Of a DNA stretch of 64,000 bases, positions 25,060 through 37,219 are shown one piece after another. The DNA lies in assembly GCA_947623745.1 (NCBI GenBank), contig CANQHN010000007.1, forward strand, positions 1 to 64,000, read 5' to 3'. The stretch comes from an uncultured Oscillospiraceae bacterium (lineage in GTDB: Bacteria; Bacillota; Clostridia; Oscillospirales; Oscillospiraceae). Below the pieces are notes generated by a model that saw nothing but the letters and a program-made list of their open reading frames with translations, made no database searches and was not told the origin of the DNA. Both the position numbers and the translations under genes were made by a program. Each line of letters starts with the position of its first letter. Positions within the stretch are counted from its first letter, which is position 1.

Positions 25060-25932
25060 ATGTCCCCTGCTGCGCGCAAAACGGCCCTCTCCTACCTGTG
25101 GATCACGCTCGGCTCGGCCCTGTTCTGCCTGGGCTTCAACTGGCTGGTCGTCCCCAACGGCATCAGCCTGGGCGGGGTCACCGGCATCGCCCAGGTGCTC
25201 CACGCCCTCATCCCCGCCCTGCCCATCGGCGCTGTGGCCCTGGCGCTGAACCTGCCGCTGTTCCTGCTGGGCTGGCGGTTCCTGGGCGGGAAGGCCCTGG
25301 TCTCCTCCCTGTTCGCCATGCTCCTCACCTCTGTGGGGATCGACCTGCTCTCCAGTGTGTACACGTTCCGCCCTCTGGACGACCCCATGCTGGCCGCCCT
25401 GATCGGCGGGGCCATCGTGGGGCTGTCCCTGGGGATCATCTTCACCCAGGGGGCCACCACCGGGGGCACTGACCTGGCCGCCCGGCTGGTCAAGCTGAAG
25501 CTGGCCTGGCTGCCTCTGGGCAAGGTGCTCATGGGCCTGGACCTGTGCGTCATCCTGGCCTACGCCGTGGCGCTGCGGGAGCTGTACTCCGCCCTCTACG
25601 GCGTCGTCGCCCTGGCGGTGTCCACCTACCTGGCCGATACGGTGCTCTACGGCCTGGACACCTCCAAGGTGGCCTATATCATCACCAGCCGTCCGGACGA
25701 GGTGCTCCGCGCCATCACCCATGGCCTGGACCGGGGGGTCACCATCCTCCGGGGCCAGGGGGGCTGGAGCGGCCAGGACAAGCCGGTGCTGCTGTGCGCC
25801 TTCCGCCAGCGGCAGATCGTGTCCCTCAAGCGGGCCGTCCGGGAGCTGGACCCGGATGCCTTTCTCATCGTGTGCGACGCCCGGGAGGTGCTGGGGGAGG
25901 GGTTCCACAGCCACGGGGCGGATGATATCTAA
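25060..25932 (+). CDS. YitT-family membrane protein (DUF2179)
   Basis: 290 aa: five or six membrane helices in the first 200 residues (including the GGVTGIAQ loop and the QGATTGGTDLAARL block that define YitT), then a cytoplasmic DUF2179 domain (about 205-285) with ITSRPDEVLRAITHGLDRGVT. GGAGG precedes the ATG. Function is not settled for the family. It follows the topoisomerase operon by 34 nt and may share its transcript. Confidence 0.9.
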   Translation: MSPAARKTALSYLWITLGSALFCLGFNWLVVPNGISLGGVTGIAQVLHALIPALPIGAVALALNLPLFLLGWRFLGGKALVSSLFAMLLTSVGIDLLSSVYTFRPLDDPMLAALIGGAIVGLSLGIIFTQGATTGGTDLAARLVKLKLAWLPLGKVLMGLDLCVILAYAVALRELYSALYGVVALAVSTYLADTVLYGLDTSKVAYIITSRPDEVLRAITHGLDRGVTILRGQGGWSGQDKPVLLCAFRQRQIVSLKRAVRELDPDAFLIVCDAREVLGEGFHSHGADDI

Positions 25933-25952
25933 AAAGCAAGGAGGAAAACACC

Positions 25953-26543
25953 ATGGCAGACGTTGCGAAGCTCAGAGCGAACCTGGAGAAGCGGGGCTTT
26001 CTCACCTCGTACTTCGAGACGGCCCGACAGGCCGCGGACTACCTGACCGAGCAGATCAGGGACACCACCGTGGGGTTCGGCGGCTCCGTCACCGCCCAGC
26101 AGATGGGTCTGTACGAGCGCCTGGCCCCCAGCAACAGGGCCCTGTGGCATTGGCAGGGCGGCACACTGGAGCAGGCGGTCCAGGCCGAGGTCTACATCAC
26201 CTCCGCCAACGGCGTGGCGGAGACCGGCGAGATCATCAACATCGACGGCACCGGCAACCGGGTGGCCGCCACTCTGTACGGCCGGAAGAAGGTCTACTTC
26301 GTCATCGGCGTGAACAAGATCGCCCCCGACTACGACGCCGCTCTCTGGCGGGCCCGGAACATCGCCTCCCCCAAAAACGCCCAGCGCATCGGGGCCAAGA
26401 CCCCCTGCGCCGTCAAGGGCGACCGCTGCTACAACTGCGACAGCCCTGAGCGCATCTGCCGCGGCCTGGTGGTGCTGTGGGAGAAGATGAAGGGCGTGGG
26501 CGAGATGGAAGTGGTCATCGTCAACGAGGAGCTGGGCTATTAA
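25953..26543 (+). CDS. LUD-domain protein (LutC-like)
   Basis: 196 aa, one LUD (DUF162) domain. Typical blocks are TTVGFGGSVT, a mid-segment EVYITSANGVAETGEI, NRVAATLYGRKKVYFVIGVNKI and a Cys-containing end with CYNCDSPERIC. LutB/LutC relatives take part in lactate oxidation, but stand-alone short LUD proteins in anaerobes have no fixed role. AAGGAGG precedes the ATG. It starts 20 nt after yitT. Confidence 0.88.
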   Translation: MADVAKLRANLEKRGFLTSYFETARQAADYLTEQIRDTTVGFGGSVTAQQMGLYERLAPSNRALWHWQGGTLEQAVQAEVYITSANGVAETGEIINIDGTGNRVAATLYGRKKVYFVIGVNKIAPDYDAALWRARNIASPKNAQRIGAKTPCAVKGDRCYNCDSPERICRGLVVLWEKMKGVGEMEVVIVNEELGY

Positions 26544-26560
26544 ATTAAGGTGAGAGCGGG

Positions 26561-27685
26561 GTGGTCTTTGTGAAGAAGAGGGGCGCACTGGCCCTGGCAC
26601 TGGCCGTCTGCCTGCTGCTGGAGGGCTGCTCGTCCATGCTGGAGCGGGACTACTCCGTCACCACCGTCCACTCCGCCGCCCCCGCGGTGGACACCGACCA
26701 GCTGGCCATCCGGGTGGAGAGCTACCAGGACCTGGTCAACGCCCTGCTCTACCTCATCGCCCAGAGCCAGGAGGAGGGCACGGTGCGCCTGTACAACTAC
26801 CCCTACGACGTGGAGCAGGGCCTGGCCGACGCCTGCGCCGAGGTGACCCAGGAGGACCCCCTGGGGGCCTACGCGGTACAGCGCATCAGCTATGACGTGA
26901 CTCCCATCGTCTCCTGCTATGAGGCCGCCATCCGCATCTACTACCGCCGCACCCAGGAGCAGACCGCCGCCATCGTCTCCGCCACCGGCGCCAGCGCCAT
27001 CCGGCGGGAGCTGCGCCGGGCCCTGGCCCAGTTCCAGACCGAGGCCGTGCTGCGGGTGAACTACTTTGAGGAGGGGGAGGACTACATCCAGACCCTCATC
27101 CGGGAGGCGTACTGCGCCAACCCGGAGACGGCGGTGGAGCTGCCCCGGGCCACGGTGTATATCTACCCCGAGGGCGGGCAGCAGCACATCCTGGAGATCC
27201 TCCTGCGCTACCGCTCCACCTCCGAGGCGCTGGAGCAGAAACAGGAGGCGCTCTCCGACGCCGCCCTGGAGCTGTCCGACCAGCTGTGGGGCACAGAGGG
27301 GGACGAGGGTCTGCTGGAGATCCGCCGCAGTCTCTTGGAGCGGGTGGAGTACGACCCGGGCGGGGAGTCCACCGCCTACCACGCCCTGGTGGAGGGCAGC
27401 GCAGACAGCCTGGGTCTGGCCCTGGCCATGTCCCTGCTGTGCCAGAACCTGGACTTCTCCTGCACCGTGGTGGAGGGCACCCTGGATGGGGAGGCCCACG
27501 CCTGGAACATCGTCTCCACCCAGGACGGCGGCCACCGGCATCTGGACCTGTCCCGGCCCGACCCGGCGGACAGCCCGGACACCTCTCCCTTCCTGACCGA
27601 CCGGGACCTGTACCAGGCCGGCTACCGCTGGGACATGGCCTCCGTCCCCCAGTGCGGCGAACAGCCCGAGACGGCCCAGGAGTAG
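26561..27685 (+). CDS. Lipoprotein with transglutaminase-like C-terminal region
   Basis: 374 aa from a GTG start (AAGGTGAG 8 nt upstream). The N-terminus is a lipoprotein signal peptide with lipobox LLEGCS. The middle has helical segments. The C-terminal 110 residues carry GSADSLGLALAMSLLCQNLDF and then DGEAHAWNIVS, the Ser-for-Cys and His positions of a transglutaminase-like fold, followed by HLDLSRPDP. With Ser in place of the catalytic Cys it may be a binding rather than a catalytic domain. It is probably on the outer face of the membrane. Confidence 0.65.
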   Translation: MVFVKKRGALALALAVCLLLEGCSSMLERDYSVTTVHSAAPAVDTDQLAIRVESYQDLVNALLYLIAQSQEEGTVRLYNYPYDVEQGLADACAEVTQEDPLGAYAVQRISYDVTPIVSCYEAAIRIYYRRTQEQTAAIVSATGASAIRRELRRALAQFQTEAVLRVNYFEEGEDYIQTLIREAYCANPETAVELPRATVYIYPEGGQQHILEILLRYRSTSEALEQKQEALSDAALELSDQLWGTEGDEGLLEIRRSLLERVEYDPGGESTAYHALVEGSADSLGLALAMSLLCQNLDFSCTVVEGTLDGEAHAWNIVSTQDGGHRHLDLSRPDPADSPDTSPFLTDRDLYQAGYRWDMASVPQCGEQPETAQE

Positions 27686-27721
27686 CGGCGCAAGTTTTTT
27701 TCAAGTTTTTGAAATCGACAC

Positions 27722-27749
27722 TTGACAGAAGCAAAATCTGTGTTATAAT
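27722..27749 (+). promoter_or_regulatory. Consensus promoter of tRNA-Gly
   Basis: A perfect TTGACA (27722-27727), a 16-nt spacer and a perfect TATAAT (27744-27749), 13 nt before the tRNA. Confidence 0.85.
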
Positions 27750-27762
27750 AGCTCCTGTCGTT

Positions 27763-27838
27763 GCGAGTGTAGCTCATCTGGTAGAGCGCCACCTTGCCAA
27801 GGTGGAGGTAGCGAGTTCGAGCCTCGTCACTCGCTCCA
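27763..27838 (+). tRNA. tRNA-Gly (anticodon GCC), CCA encoded
   Basis: A full cloverleaf: acceptor GCGAGTG/CACTCGC, D-arm with AGCTC...GAGC, anticodon stem CCACC/GGTGG around the TTGCCAA loop, T-loop GTTCGAGCC, discriminator T and a genomic CCA end. Anticodon GCC reads GGC and GGU. Confidence 0.97.
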
Positions 27839-27839
27839 C

Positions 27840-27877
27840 GTCGGAGCAAGCTCTATATCGCTTGCTCCGACTTTTTT
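27840..27877 (+). terminator. Terminator of tRNA-Gly
   Basis: A perfect 12-bp stem GTCGGAGCAAGC with an 8-nt loop, followed by six T. Confidence 0.92.
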
Positions 27878-27962
27878 CTAAAAGTCAGAGCGCGCTCATC
27901 CCGCCGCTCCGCCTTTCCAAATCTTAGAAGCACAAATCCTGTCATTACGCTCTAATCAAACG

Positions 27963-27991
27963 AAAGGCATCTGCATTTTGCAGATGCCTTT
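27963..27991. terminator. Second perfect hairpin downstream of tRNA-Gly
   Basis: AAAGGCATCTGC and GCAGATGCCTTT with a 5-nt loop and a short T-run after it on the plus strand. No gene ends here, so it is a back-up terminator or the end of an unannotated small RNA. Confidence 0.6.
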
Positions 27992-28063
27992 CTCTGTTTT
28001 ACCGCGGACCCCTCCCGACGGCGCGGAACGTACCGCGGCAGCGGCCGGTCCGTCAGCTGTAAA

Positions 28064-28097
28064 AAAACAGGCCGCGGCGTGCGCCGCGGCCTGTTTT
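28064..28097 (-). terminator. Terminator of the V-ATPase operon
   Basis: AAAACAGGCCGCGGC and its complement with a 4-nt loop; on the minus strand a run of seven T follows. It lies 6 nt after the subunit D stop. Confidence 0.9.
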
Positions 28098-28103
28098 CTG
28101 CTG

Positions 28104-28790
28104 TTAACCGAAGTTTTCCAGGGCCTGCTGGTCCTGCTCGCGCCGGTCCTCCAGGGCCTCCTTGAGGATGAGGTCCTTGACCTTCATCAGGCGGATGGTG
28201 TTGGCGCGCTCGTTCTCGTCCAGCTTCATGGTGATGTACTTGATATTGGCCTGCATCTCGGGGATCTTGACGTACTCCAGGGCGTTGACGCGCCGGCGGG
28301 TCTTTTCGATCTCCTCAGCCAGCAGCTGGCTGGTCTTTTCGATCTCGGCCAGGTGGAGCATGTCCTTGAACACCTGCTCCAGGGCGGCCACAGCGTCGTC
28401 CAGCTCACCGGAGGTGGCGGCGAAGCCGTAGGGGTAGATCTCCCCCGGGTCCTCGCTCTTGGTCCTGAACTGGTACTGGGGGACATCCACGGACATGATG
28501 TTCTGGAAGGTCATATCCAGCTCCACGCTCTGCTTAGGGTACAGGAGGGACTGCTCCAGCATCTCCGGGGACATGAGGGCGGCGGCCACGGTGAAGGAGC
28601 TGTGGGCCTTCATCAGACCCTCCTCCACGCGCCGTCTGACCTCCCGGTTCTCCCGCACCACGTCCATGAACTGCTTCATCAGCTCATCCCGCTTGTCCTT
28701 GAGGAGCTTGTGGCCCCGCTGGGCGGTACGCAGCCGGCCCTTGAGCCGGGTCAGCTCCATACGGGTGGGGTTTATCGTTGTGGAAGGCAT
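28104..28790 (-). CDS. ntpD: V-type ATP synthase subunit D
   Basis: 228 aa, the central rotor stalk of the V/A-type ATPase. The N-terminus TRLKGRLRTAQRGHKLLKDKRDELMKQ is the family hallmark, and both ends form long antiparallel helices around a small middle domain. The hydrophobic bulge seen in related D subunits lies near 115-130. It is the last gene of the operon, 12 nt after subunit B, with AAGGGGGG before its ATG. Confidence 0.95.
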   Translation of the reverse strand: MPSTTINPTRMELTRLKGRLRTAQRGHKLLKDKRDELMKQFMDVVRENREVRRRVEEGLMKAHSSFTVAAALMSPEMLEQSLLYPKQSVELDMTFQNIMSVDVPQYQFRTKSEDPGEIYPYGFAATSGELDDAVAALEQVFKDMLHLAEIEKTSQLLAEEIEKTRRRVNALEYVKIPEMQANIKYITMKLDENERANTIRLMKVKDLILKEALEDRREQDQQALENFG

Positions 28791-28802
28791 TCAGATCCCC
28801 CC

Positions 28803-30179
28803 TTAATCCTTCTTGGGCAGATACTTGTCGATCAGTTCCGGCTTGATCCGTTTCAGCTCGCCTCTGGGCAGGATGGACAGCAGCTTCCAGCCCAGGTCCA
28901 GGGTCTCCTGGATGGAGCGGTTCTCCTCGTAGCCCTGGGCCACGTAGAGGCGCTCGAACTCGTCGGCGAACTTGGCGTAGAGCAGGTCCGTGGGGCTCAG
29001 GGCGGCCTCGCCCAGGATGGACATGAGCTCCTTGTTCTCCTTGCCGGTGGCGTAGGCGGCGAACAGCTGGTTCATGGTGCCGGCGTGGTCCTCGCGGGTC
29101 TTGCCGGCGCCGGTGCCCTTGTCCTTCAGACGGGACAGGGAGGGCAGCACGTCCACGGGCGGGTTGATGCCCTTGCGGTACAGCTCGCGGGACAGGATGA
29201 TCTGGCCCTCGGTGATGTAGCCGGTCAGGTCGGGGATGGGGTGGGTCTTGTCGTCCTCGGGCATGGTGAGGATGGGGATCATGGTGATGGAGCCCTTTTT
29301 GCCGATCTGGCGGCCGGCGCGCTCGTACATGGTGGCCAGGTCGGTGTACAGGTAGCCGGGGTAGCCGCGGCGGCCCGGGACCTCCTTCTTGGCGGCGGAG
29401 ATCTCACGCAGGGCCTCGGCGTAGTTGGTGATGTCGGTCAGGATGACCAGCACGTGCATATCCTTCTCGAAGGCCAGGTACTCCGCGGCGGTCAGGGCCA
29501 TACGGGGGGTGGCGATACGCTCCACGGCGGGGTCGTTGGCCAGGTTGGTGAACAGGACCGTGCGGTCGATGGCGCCGGTGCGCTTGAACTCACTGACGAA
29601 GAACTCCGACTCCTCGAAGGTGATACCGATGGCGGCGAACACCACGGCGAAGTTGGAGGCGCCGTCCAGCACCTTGGCCTGGCGGGCGATCTGGGCGGCC
29701 AGGTTGGCGTGGGGCAGGCCGGAGCCGGAGAAGATGGGCAGCTTCTGACCGCGGACCAGGGTGTTCAGGCCGTCAATGGTGGAGATGCCCGTCTGGATGA
29801 ACTCGTTGGGGTAGTCGCGGCCGGCGGGGTTCATGGGCAGGCCGTTGATGTCCCGGTGCTCCTCGGCCAGGATGGCAGGGCCGCCGTCGATGGGCTCGCC
29901 CATGCCGTTGAACACGCGGCCCAGCATGTCGTCGGAGACGGCCAGCTGCTGGGGGTGGCCCAGGAAGCGGATCTTGGAGTCGGCCAGGTTGATGCCGGCG
30001 GAGGACTCGAACAGCTGGACCACGGCGGAGTCGCCGTTGACCTCCAGCACCTTGCAGCGGCGCACGGTGCCGTCGGTCAGCTCGATCTCGCCCAGCTCGT
30101 CAAAGGTGACGCCCTTGACCTTCCGGACCACCATCAGGGGGCCGGAGATCTCTTCAATGGTTTTATATTCCCGGATCAA
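28803..30179 (-). CDS. ntpB: V-type ATP synthase subunit B
   Basis: 458 aa regulatory nucleotide-binding subunit of the V1 head. It has the family regions [39 protein letters not shown] (P-loop position replaced by SGSG, as normal in B), [10 protein letters not shown] and the Arg-finger region. The start is a TTG at 30179 that overlaps the TGA stop of subunit A (TTGA). A long upstream open frame is out of context and not used. The length matches the family. Confidence 0.95.
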   Translation of the reverse strand: MIREYKTIEEISGPLMVVRKVKGVTFDELGEIELTDGTVRRCKVLEVNGDSAVVQLFESSAGINLADSKIRFLGHPQQLAVSDDMLGRVFNGMGEPIDGGPAILAEEHRDINGLPMNPAGRDYPNEFIQTGISTIDGLNTLVRGQKLPIFSGSGLPHANLAAQIARQAKVLDGASNFAVVFAAIGITFEESEFFVSEFKRTGAIDRTVLFTNLANDPAVERIATPRMALTAAEYLAFEKDMHVLVILTDITNYAEALREISAAKKEVPGRRGYPGYLYTDLATMYERAGRQIGKKGSITMIPILTMPEDDKTHPIPDLTGYITEGQIILSRELYRKGINPPVDVLPSLSRLKDKGTGAGKTREDHAGTMNQLFAAYATGKENKELMSILGEAALSPTDLLYAKFADEFERLYVAQGYEENRSIQETLDLGWKLLSILPRGELKRIKPELIDKYLPKKD

Positions 30180-31951
30180 AGCGCTTCCTCTCCCTTCTCC
30201 GCAATGGCGTTGATCTGCTGCTCCATCTCGTCGGCCAGCTTGGCGTACTCCGCCACGTACTGGTCGGCGGGCACGCTCTTGGCGCGGCCGATGCCCTCGC
30301 GGGCGGGGATCTCGAACAGCTCGGTCAGGGAGCCGCCCTTCTCGGAGGCGGCGCGGCACTGGATGTCGTAGCTGTGGATGAGGGCCAGCATCCTGCCCTG
30401 CCGGTCGTACTCGGAGAAGGAGTCGATGTCCACAAAGGAGTTCTGCTGCAGGAAGTCCTCGCGGACCATTTTGGCGACCTCCAGGGTGATCTGATCCTTG
30501 GGGGACAGGGAGTCCTTGCCAACCAGCTGGACGATCTCGTTCAGGCTGGCCTCCTCCTGGAGAACGGCCATGGCCCACTCCCGATTCTGGAGGAACTCCT
30601 TGCCCAGGTGCTCGTCATACCAGGGCTTGAGGGAGTCCAGATACAGGGAGTAGGAGTTGAGCCAGTTGATGGCGGGGAAGTGGCGGCGGTAGGCCAGAGA
30701 GGCGTCCAGGGCCCAGAACACCTTGACGATGCGCATGGTGGCCTGGGACACGGGCTCGGACAGATCACCGCCCGGAGGGGACACGGCGCCCACGGCGGTC
30801 AGGGAGCCGCGGCGCTCCTCGTCGGAGCCCAGGCAGGACACGGAGCCGGCCCGCTCGTAGAACTGGGCCAGACGGGAGGACAGGTAGGCGGGGTAGCCCT
30901 CCTCGCCGGGCATCTCCTCCAGACGGCCGGACATCTCGCGCAGGGCCTCGGCCCAGCGGGAGGTGGAGTCGGCGATGACGGCCACGGCGTAGCCCATGTC
31001 GCGGAAGTACTCGGCGATGGTGATGCCGGTATAGATGGACGCCTCACGGGCGGCCACGGGCATATCGGAGGTGTTGGCGATGAGCACGGTGCGCTTCATC
31101 AGGGTCTCGCCGGTGCGGGGGTCGATCAGCTCGGGGAACTCCCGGAGCACGTCGGTCATCTCGTTGCCGCGCTCGCCGCAGCCGATGTACACCACCAGGT
31201 CCACGTCGGACCACTTGGCCAGGGCGTGCTGCATGACGGTCTTGCCGGAGCCGAAGGGGCCGGGGATGGCGGCGGTGCCGCCCTTGGCCACAGGGAAGAA
31301 GGTGTCCACGATCCGCTGGCCGGAGGACAGGGGGATGACCGGGGGATACTTATGCTTGTAGGGGCGGCCCACACGCACGGGCCACTTCTGCATCATGGGC
31401 AGCTCCACCTTGGAGCCGTCCTCCTGCTCCAGGACGCACACCGTCTCGGTGACAGTGAAGGAGCCGGACTCAATGGAGGCGATGGTGCCCTTCATGCGGG
31501 GCGGGATCATGATCTTGTGGAGGATGGAGGTGGTCTCCTGGACGGTGCCGATGATGTCGCCGCCCACCACCTTGTCGCCGGGCTTGACGGTGGGCGTGAA
31601 GTCCCACTTCTTCTCCCGGTCCAGGGCGGGCACCTCCACGCCGCGGGGCAGGTTGTTGCCGTGGACCTTCTTGATGATCTCCTCCAGCGGGCGCTGGATG
31701 CCGTCGTAGATGTTCTCAATGAGGCCCGGGCCCAGCTCCACCGACAGGGGGGAGCCGGTGGTGACCACCTCGGCGCCGGGGCCGAGGCCGGAGGTCTCCT
31801 CGTAGACCTGGATGGAGGCGGAGTCGCCCGTCATGGTGAGGATCTCACCGATCAGGCGCTGCTCGCCTACGCGGACCACGTCGGCCATGTTGGCCTCCTT
31901 CAGTCCGGTCGCCACCACCAGAGGGCCGGAAACCTTGACGATTTTACCCAT
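30176..31951 (-). CDS. ntpA: V-type ATP synthase subunit A (catalytic)
   Basis: 591 aa catalytic subunit. Walker A GPFGSGKT is at 231-238, the catalytic Glu region is [12 protein letters not shown], and the [14 protein letters not shown] block follows. The non-homologous insert typical of A subunits lies at about 110-200. Ribosome site AGAAGG. A 176-nt gap separates it from subunit F, unlike the tight packing elsewhere in the operon. Confidence 0.96.
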   Translation of the reverse strand: MGKIVKVSGPLVVATGLKEANMADVVRVGEQRLIGEILTMTGDSASIQVYEETSGLGPGAEVVTTGSPLSVELGPGLIENIYDGIQRPLEEIIKKVHGNNLPRGVEVPALDREKKWDFTPTVKPGDKVVGGDIIGTVQETTSILHKIMIPPRMKGTIASIESGSFTVTETVCVLEQEDGSKVELPMMQKWPVRVGRPYKHKYPPVIPLSSGQRIVDTFFPVAKGGTAAIPGPFGSGKTVMQHALAKWSDVDLVVYIGCGERGNEMTDVLREFPELIDPRTGETLMKRTVLIANTSDMPVAAREASIYTGITIAEYFRDMGYAVAVIADSTSRWAEALREMSGRLEEMPGEEGYPAYLSSRLAQFYERAGSVSCLGSDEERRGSLTAVGAVSPPGGDLSEPVSQATMRIVKVFWALDASLAYRRHFPAINWLNSYSLYLDSLKPWYDEHLGKEFLQNREWAMAVLQEEASLNEIVQLVGKDSLSPKDQITLEVAKMVREDFLQQNSFVDIDSFSEYDRQGRMLALIHSYDIQCRAASEKGGSLTELFEIPAREGIGRAKSVPADQYVAEYAKLADEMEQQINAIAEKGEEAL

Positions 31952-32042
31952 AGGCTGTTACCTTCTTTCGAGGTGAATTTTGAAACAAGGGGGTTGTGAT
32001 TCACGCTTCGCCTGCTCGCGACGCGCGGCTTCCCTTCGTCTC

Positions 32043-32087
32043 GGGACACAAACATCCGGGCCTGCGGCCCTCCTTGGTTTGTATCCC
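32043..32087 (-). repeat. Large hairpin in the gap between V-ATPase subunits F and A
   Basis: GGGACACAAAC (32043-32053) pairs with GTTTGTATCCC (32077-32087) at 10 of 11 positions, and an inner GGGCC/GGCCC stem caps it. The surrounding 176 nt has no ORF of note. It may be an intercistronic repeat (RNA-stability or attenuation element) inserted into the operon. Confidence 0.6.
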
Positions 32088-32127
32088 TCGCTCCGGTCCA
32101 TCCGCGCTGCTCACAACGGCTCAGCGC

Positions 32128-32436
32128 TTAGAGGATATCCGCTCCGACCGCGCGCTCCACGGCGGTCTTTACGTTGGCCATGCCGATGCCCAGAGAGCCC
32201 TCCTTGCCCGGGATCAGGATGATGGCCGGGGTGAGGGAGTCCTTGTAGCGGGCGATCTCGGCGCCCATCTGGGCGGCCAGCTGCTCGGTCAGATAGATGA
32301 TGGCACAGTTGTCGTGGGCCAGGTCGTGCAGGGCGCGGCGGGCCTGCTCCACGTTCTCCGCGGCGTGGACCTCCAGCCCCAGGGCCTTGAAGCCCAGCAC
32401 GCTGTCCTGATCCCCGATGACGGCGATCTTATACAT
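32128..32436 (-). CDS. ntpG: V-type ATP synthase subunit F
   Basis: 102 aa with the F-subunit start YKIAVIGDQDSVLGFKALG, then a CheY-like alternating fold with YLTEQLA and the conserved ILIPG turn. It attaches to subunit D in the rotor and modulates activity. The ATG at 32436 lies 14 nt after subunit C. In Enterococcus-style naming this subunit is NtpG; in archaeal naming, AtpF. Confidence 0.93.
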   Translation of the reverse strand: MYKIAVIGDQDSVLGFKALGLEVHAAENVEQARRALHDLAHDNCAIIYLTEQLAAQMGAEIARYKDSLTPAIILIPGKEGSLGIGMANVKTAVERAVGADIL

Positions 32437-32450
32437 CAGTGGCCACCTCC

Positions 32451-33449
32451 TCAGACGTAGGCCGCGCGCAGGCGGCTGCGGATGGTGTCGGCGTCCAGGC
32501 CGGCCATGCGGCCGGACATGATGGTGCGGGCCGCGGTGAGCTCGGCCTCCTTGGCGTACAGGTAGCCGATGACGGTCTGCTCCCCGAAGGGGACCCGCCG
32601 GGCGGCGGACAGGTAGGCGGTCAGCGCGTCGTCGCACATGGCCTCGAACCGAGTCAGCGCCCCGGAGCCGGGCTGGGACAGCTGGGAGCCCAGCGCGGCG
32701 GCCTGGGCCAGGTCTCCGGCCTGGAACAGGTCCTTCAGGTTCTCCCCCTTGGCCGCGGCGACGGCCTTCTCGGACACGCTGCCGCCGGGGATCATCACCC
32801 GGCCCACGAACTCGCTGTCCTTGTTCAGCCGGGCGCAGCGCACGGCGGCGCGCAGGTTGGCCACGTCGATGCACAGCCGCACATAGCCCTGGAGGAAGGC
32901 GCTGCCGCTGTCCTGGGCCAGCTTGACCATCTCGGCGTAGTTGGCCTTATCCAGGATGAAGTCGGCCAGCTGGGGGTCGCCGGTGGTGGCCAGGGTGTCC
33001 TTGGCCTGGGCGACAGCGGCCCGGAAGAGCTCCGAGCAGAAGCGCAGGTCGTCCTGGTTCCAGCCCTCCAGCAGCGCGGCCGGGGCGTACCGCCCGCCGG
33101 CCAGGAGCAGCCGCTCCGGGTCAGCGTTCATGGCCTGGGACTTGAGGAGCACCTTGGCGTTGTGGTAGTCGTATTTCAGCTGGAATACCTCTACCAGGTT
33201 CTTGTCCGGCGCGGCGGAGCCGATGTCCTGGAACACGGCGCAGCGGGCCTGGGCCAGGATGCCCTCCAGCCCCTTGGAACCGGCGGCGTTCAAATCGCCG
33301 TAGCCGCACTCCTCCAGCACCTTCAGCGCGTCCGCGTCGTCCTTGGCGTCGATCATCCGCTCCATCCGCTCCCGGGTCAGCATCCGGGTCTCCATGGCGT
33401 GGATGCGGGTGGAGATGACCAGATAGTCAGTATCTTTTCGGTGGGACAA
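32451..33449 (-). CDS. ntpC: V-type ATP synthase subunit C (d-like)
   Basis: 332 aa, all-helical, beginning DTDYLVISTRIHAMETRML and carrying the ANLRAAVRCARLNKD block of V-type C/d subunits. It is the socket linking the central stalk to the membrane ring. About 60 nt separate it from subunit E. Confidence 0.93.
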   Translation of the reverse strand: MSHRKDTDYLVISTRIHAMETRMLTRERMERMIDAKDDADALKVLEECGYGDLNAAGSKGLEGILAQARCAVFQDIGSAAPDKNLVEVFQLKYDYHNAKVLLKSQAMNADPERLLLAGGRYAPAALLEGWNQDDLRFCSELFRAAVAQAKDTLATTGDPQLADFILDKANYAEMVKLAQDSGSAFLQGYVRLCIDVANLRAAVRCARLNKDSEFVGRVMIPGGSVSEKAVAAAKGENLKDLFQAGDLAQAAALGSQLSQPGSGALTRFEAMCDDALTAYLSAARRVPFGEQTVIGYLYAKEAELTAARTIMSGRMAGLDADTIRSRLRAAYV

Positions 33450-33509
33450 GGTATCCCTCCTTACTGTTTGGAATTTGGCGTTCCGCCGGCCCTTACCGGG
33501 CGGCGGCAG

Positions 33510-34196
33510 TTAGTCGAACAGGAGCTGGGCGACCTGTTTCTCCACCTTTTCCCGCTGCAGGCGCACCAGGGTCTCGAAGGTGCAGTTGATCTCCACGTCG
33601 CCGTCCACCATGATGAAGCCGCCCTTGATATTGCGGGTCTCTTCGCTCAGAGTGAGCAGGCCGGTGCCGGTGATCTGGGCGGCGGCGTTGTTGACCACCT
33701 TACCCAGGAAGGCGCCCACCTTGGAGTCGGACATGGAGGCGGGCAGCTCGGGGGCCACCTGCTTGACCATCGCGTCGTTGGCGGCCACCACCACCTGCTT
33801 GCCCACGCGGGCCCGGTCCTTCAGGGAGAAGATGAGCTTCTCCTTCCCGGTGGAGGAGGCCTTTACGGCCAGATTGGCCAGCAGGGCGATGTAGTCCGCG
33901 TCAGGCAGGGAGCACAGCTGCTCCAGCGCCTTGTCGAAGGCCTCGCCCAGCACCTCCTGCTTGGCAGCCAGGGTGAGCTTGCGGGTCTCCATCTGGGCGG
34001 CGGACTGCAGCCGCTCCAGGCGCTCGTCGGCGGCCTTGCGGCCCCGGGCCAGGATGTCGGCGCTCTCCCTGTCGGCCTGGGCCTGGGCCTCGGCGGCGAT
34101 GGCGCCGCACTGAGCCTGGGTCTGGGCCTGGAGCTGGGCGATCTCCTGCTCGGCGTCCGCCTGGATGCGGGCCGTGATCTTTTCGATTCCGTTCAT
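33510..34196 (-). CDS. ntpE: V-type ATP synthase subunit E
   Basis: 228 aa. The long N-terminal helix is rich in Ala, Gln and Glu (to about residue 100), followed by a globular C-terminal domain with GGFIMVDGDVEINCTFETL and a helical end. It is the peripheral stalk with the G/H-type subunit. GGGGGAG precedes the ATG. Confidence 0.93.
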   Translation of the reverse strand: MNGIEKITARIQADAEQEIAQLQAQTQAQCGAIAAEAQAQADRESADILARGRKAADERLERLQSAAQMETRKLTLAAKQEVLGEAFDKALEQLCSLPDADYIALLANLAVKASSTGKEKLIFSLKDRARVGKQVVVAANDAMVKQVAPELPASMSDSKVGAFLGKVVNNAAAQITGTGLLTLSEETRNIKGGFIMVDGDVEINCTFETLVRLQREKVEKQVAQLLFD

Positions 34197-34220
34197 ACTG
34201 AACTCCCCCTTAACTTGGGA

Positions 34221-36650
<2,430 letters not shown>

Positions 36651-36651
<1 letters not shown>

Positions 36652-36965
36652 TAGCCGTTCACAACCTTTTCCACGATCAGTGCGCAGGCCTGATCCAGAC
36701 GTGCCCGTGCCTTGTCCTTCAGGGCCTGGCAGTCCTGCTCGGCCTGGGCCAGGATGCCCTCAGACAGCTTTGCGGCTTTGGCGTCCGCGTCCTGCATCAT
36801 CTGCCGGACCTGGCTCTCCGCCTGCTGCCGGGCATCCTCCACAAGTTTTTTGCCCGCCTTCTGGGCCTGGGCCACCTGCTGCTTCCCATCCGCCGCCGCT
36901 GCCTCGCGGCGCTTCTGGGCGCTCTGCTCCGTCTCGGTCACTTTCTTCAGGGCCTCGATCTCCAC
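36651..36965 (-). CDS. V-type ATP synthase peripheral stalk subunit (G/H-like)
   Basis: 104 aa, almost entirely one charged, Ala/Gln-rich helix, the profile of the NtpF/AhaH-type partner of subunit E. The start is GTG at 36965, with GGTGAG 6 nt upstream. It is the first gene of the operon, in the usual position before subunit I. Confidence 0.88.
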
Positions 36966-37099
36966 ACTTTCTCACCGCCTTCCTAATTTTCAAGGGAACT
37001 GCCCCCACCCGGGCGCCCGTTTTGCGTCGCTCTCAGGCACCTGTTCTGAAAGGTTTTGCGCGTTTTTTCCCTTTCGGCCAAGTGACGGCACTATAATTT

Positions 37100-37128
37100 A
37101 TTGTAGAGTATTTTTCATGAAAATGCAA
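37100..37128 (-). promoter_or_regulatory. Promoter of the V-ATPase operon
   Basis: On the minus strand TTGCAT (37128-37123), a 17-nt spacer and TACAAT (37105-37100), about 135 nt before the first GTG. Confidence 0.7.
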
Positions 37129-37181
37129 GAGTCATTTCATATTTCCCTCACCCCCTTTTTCGCCCCGCCGGGCGCAAAAAA

Positions 37182-37206
37182 CCGCCGGGGGCAGCGCCCC
37201 CGGCGG
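37182..37206 (-). terminator. Terminator of the DUF4015-like gene
   Basis: CCGCCGGGGGC and its complement around a 3-nt loop; on the minus strand it is followed by TTTTTT. Confidence 0.88.
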
Positions 37207-37219
37207 GCTCGTTCCCGAT

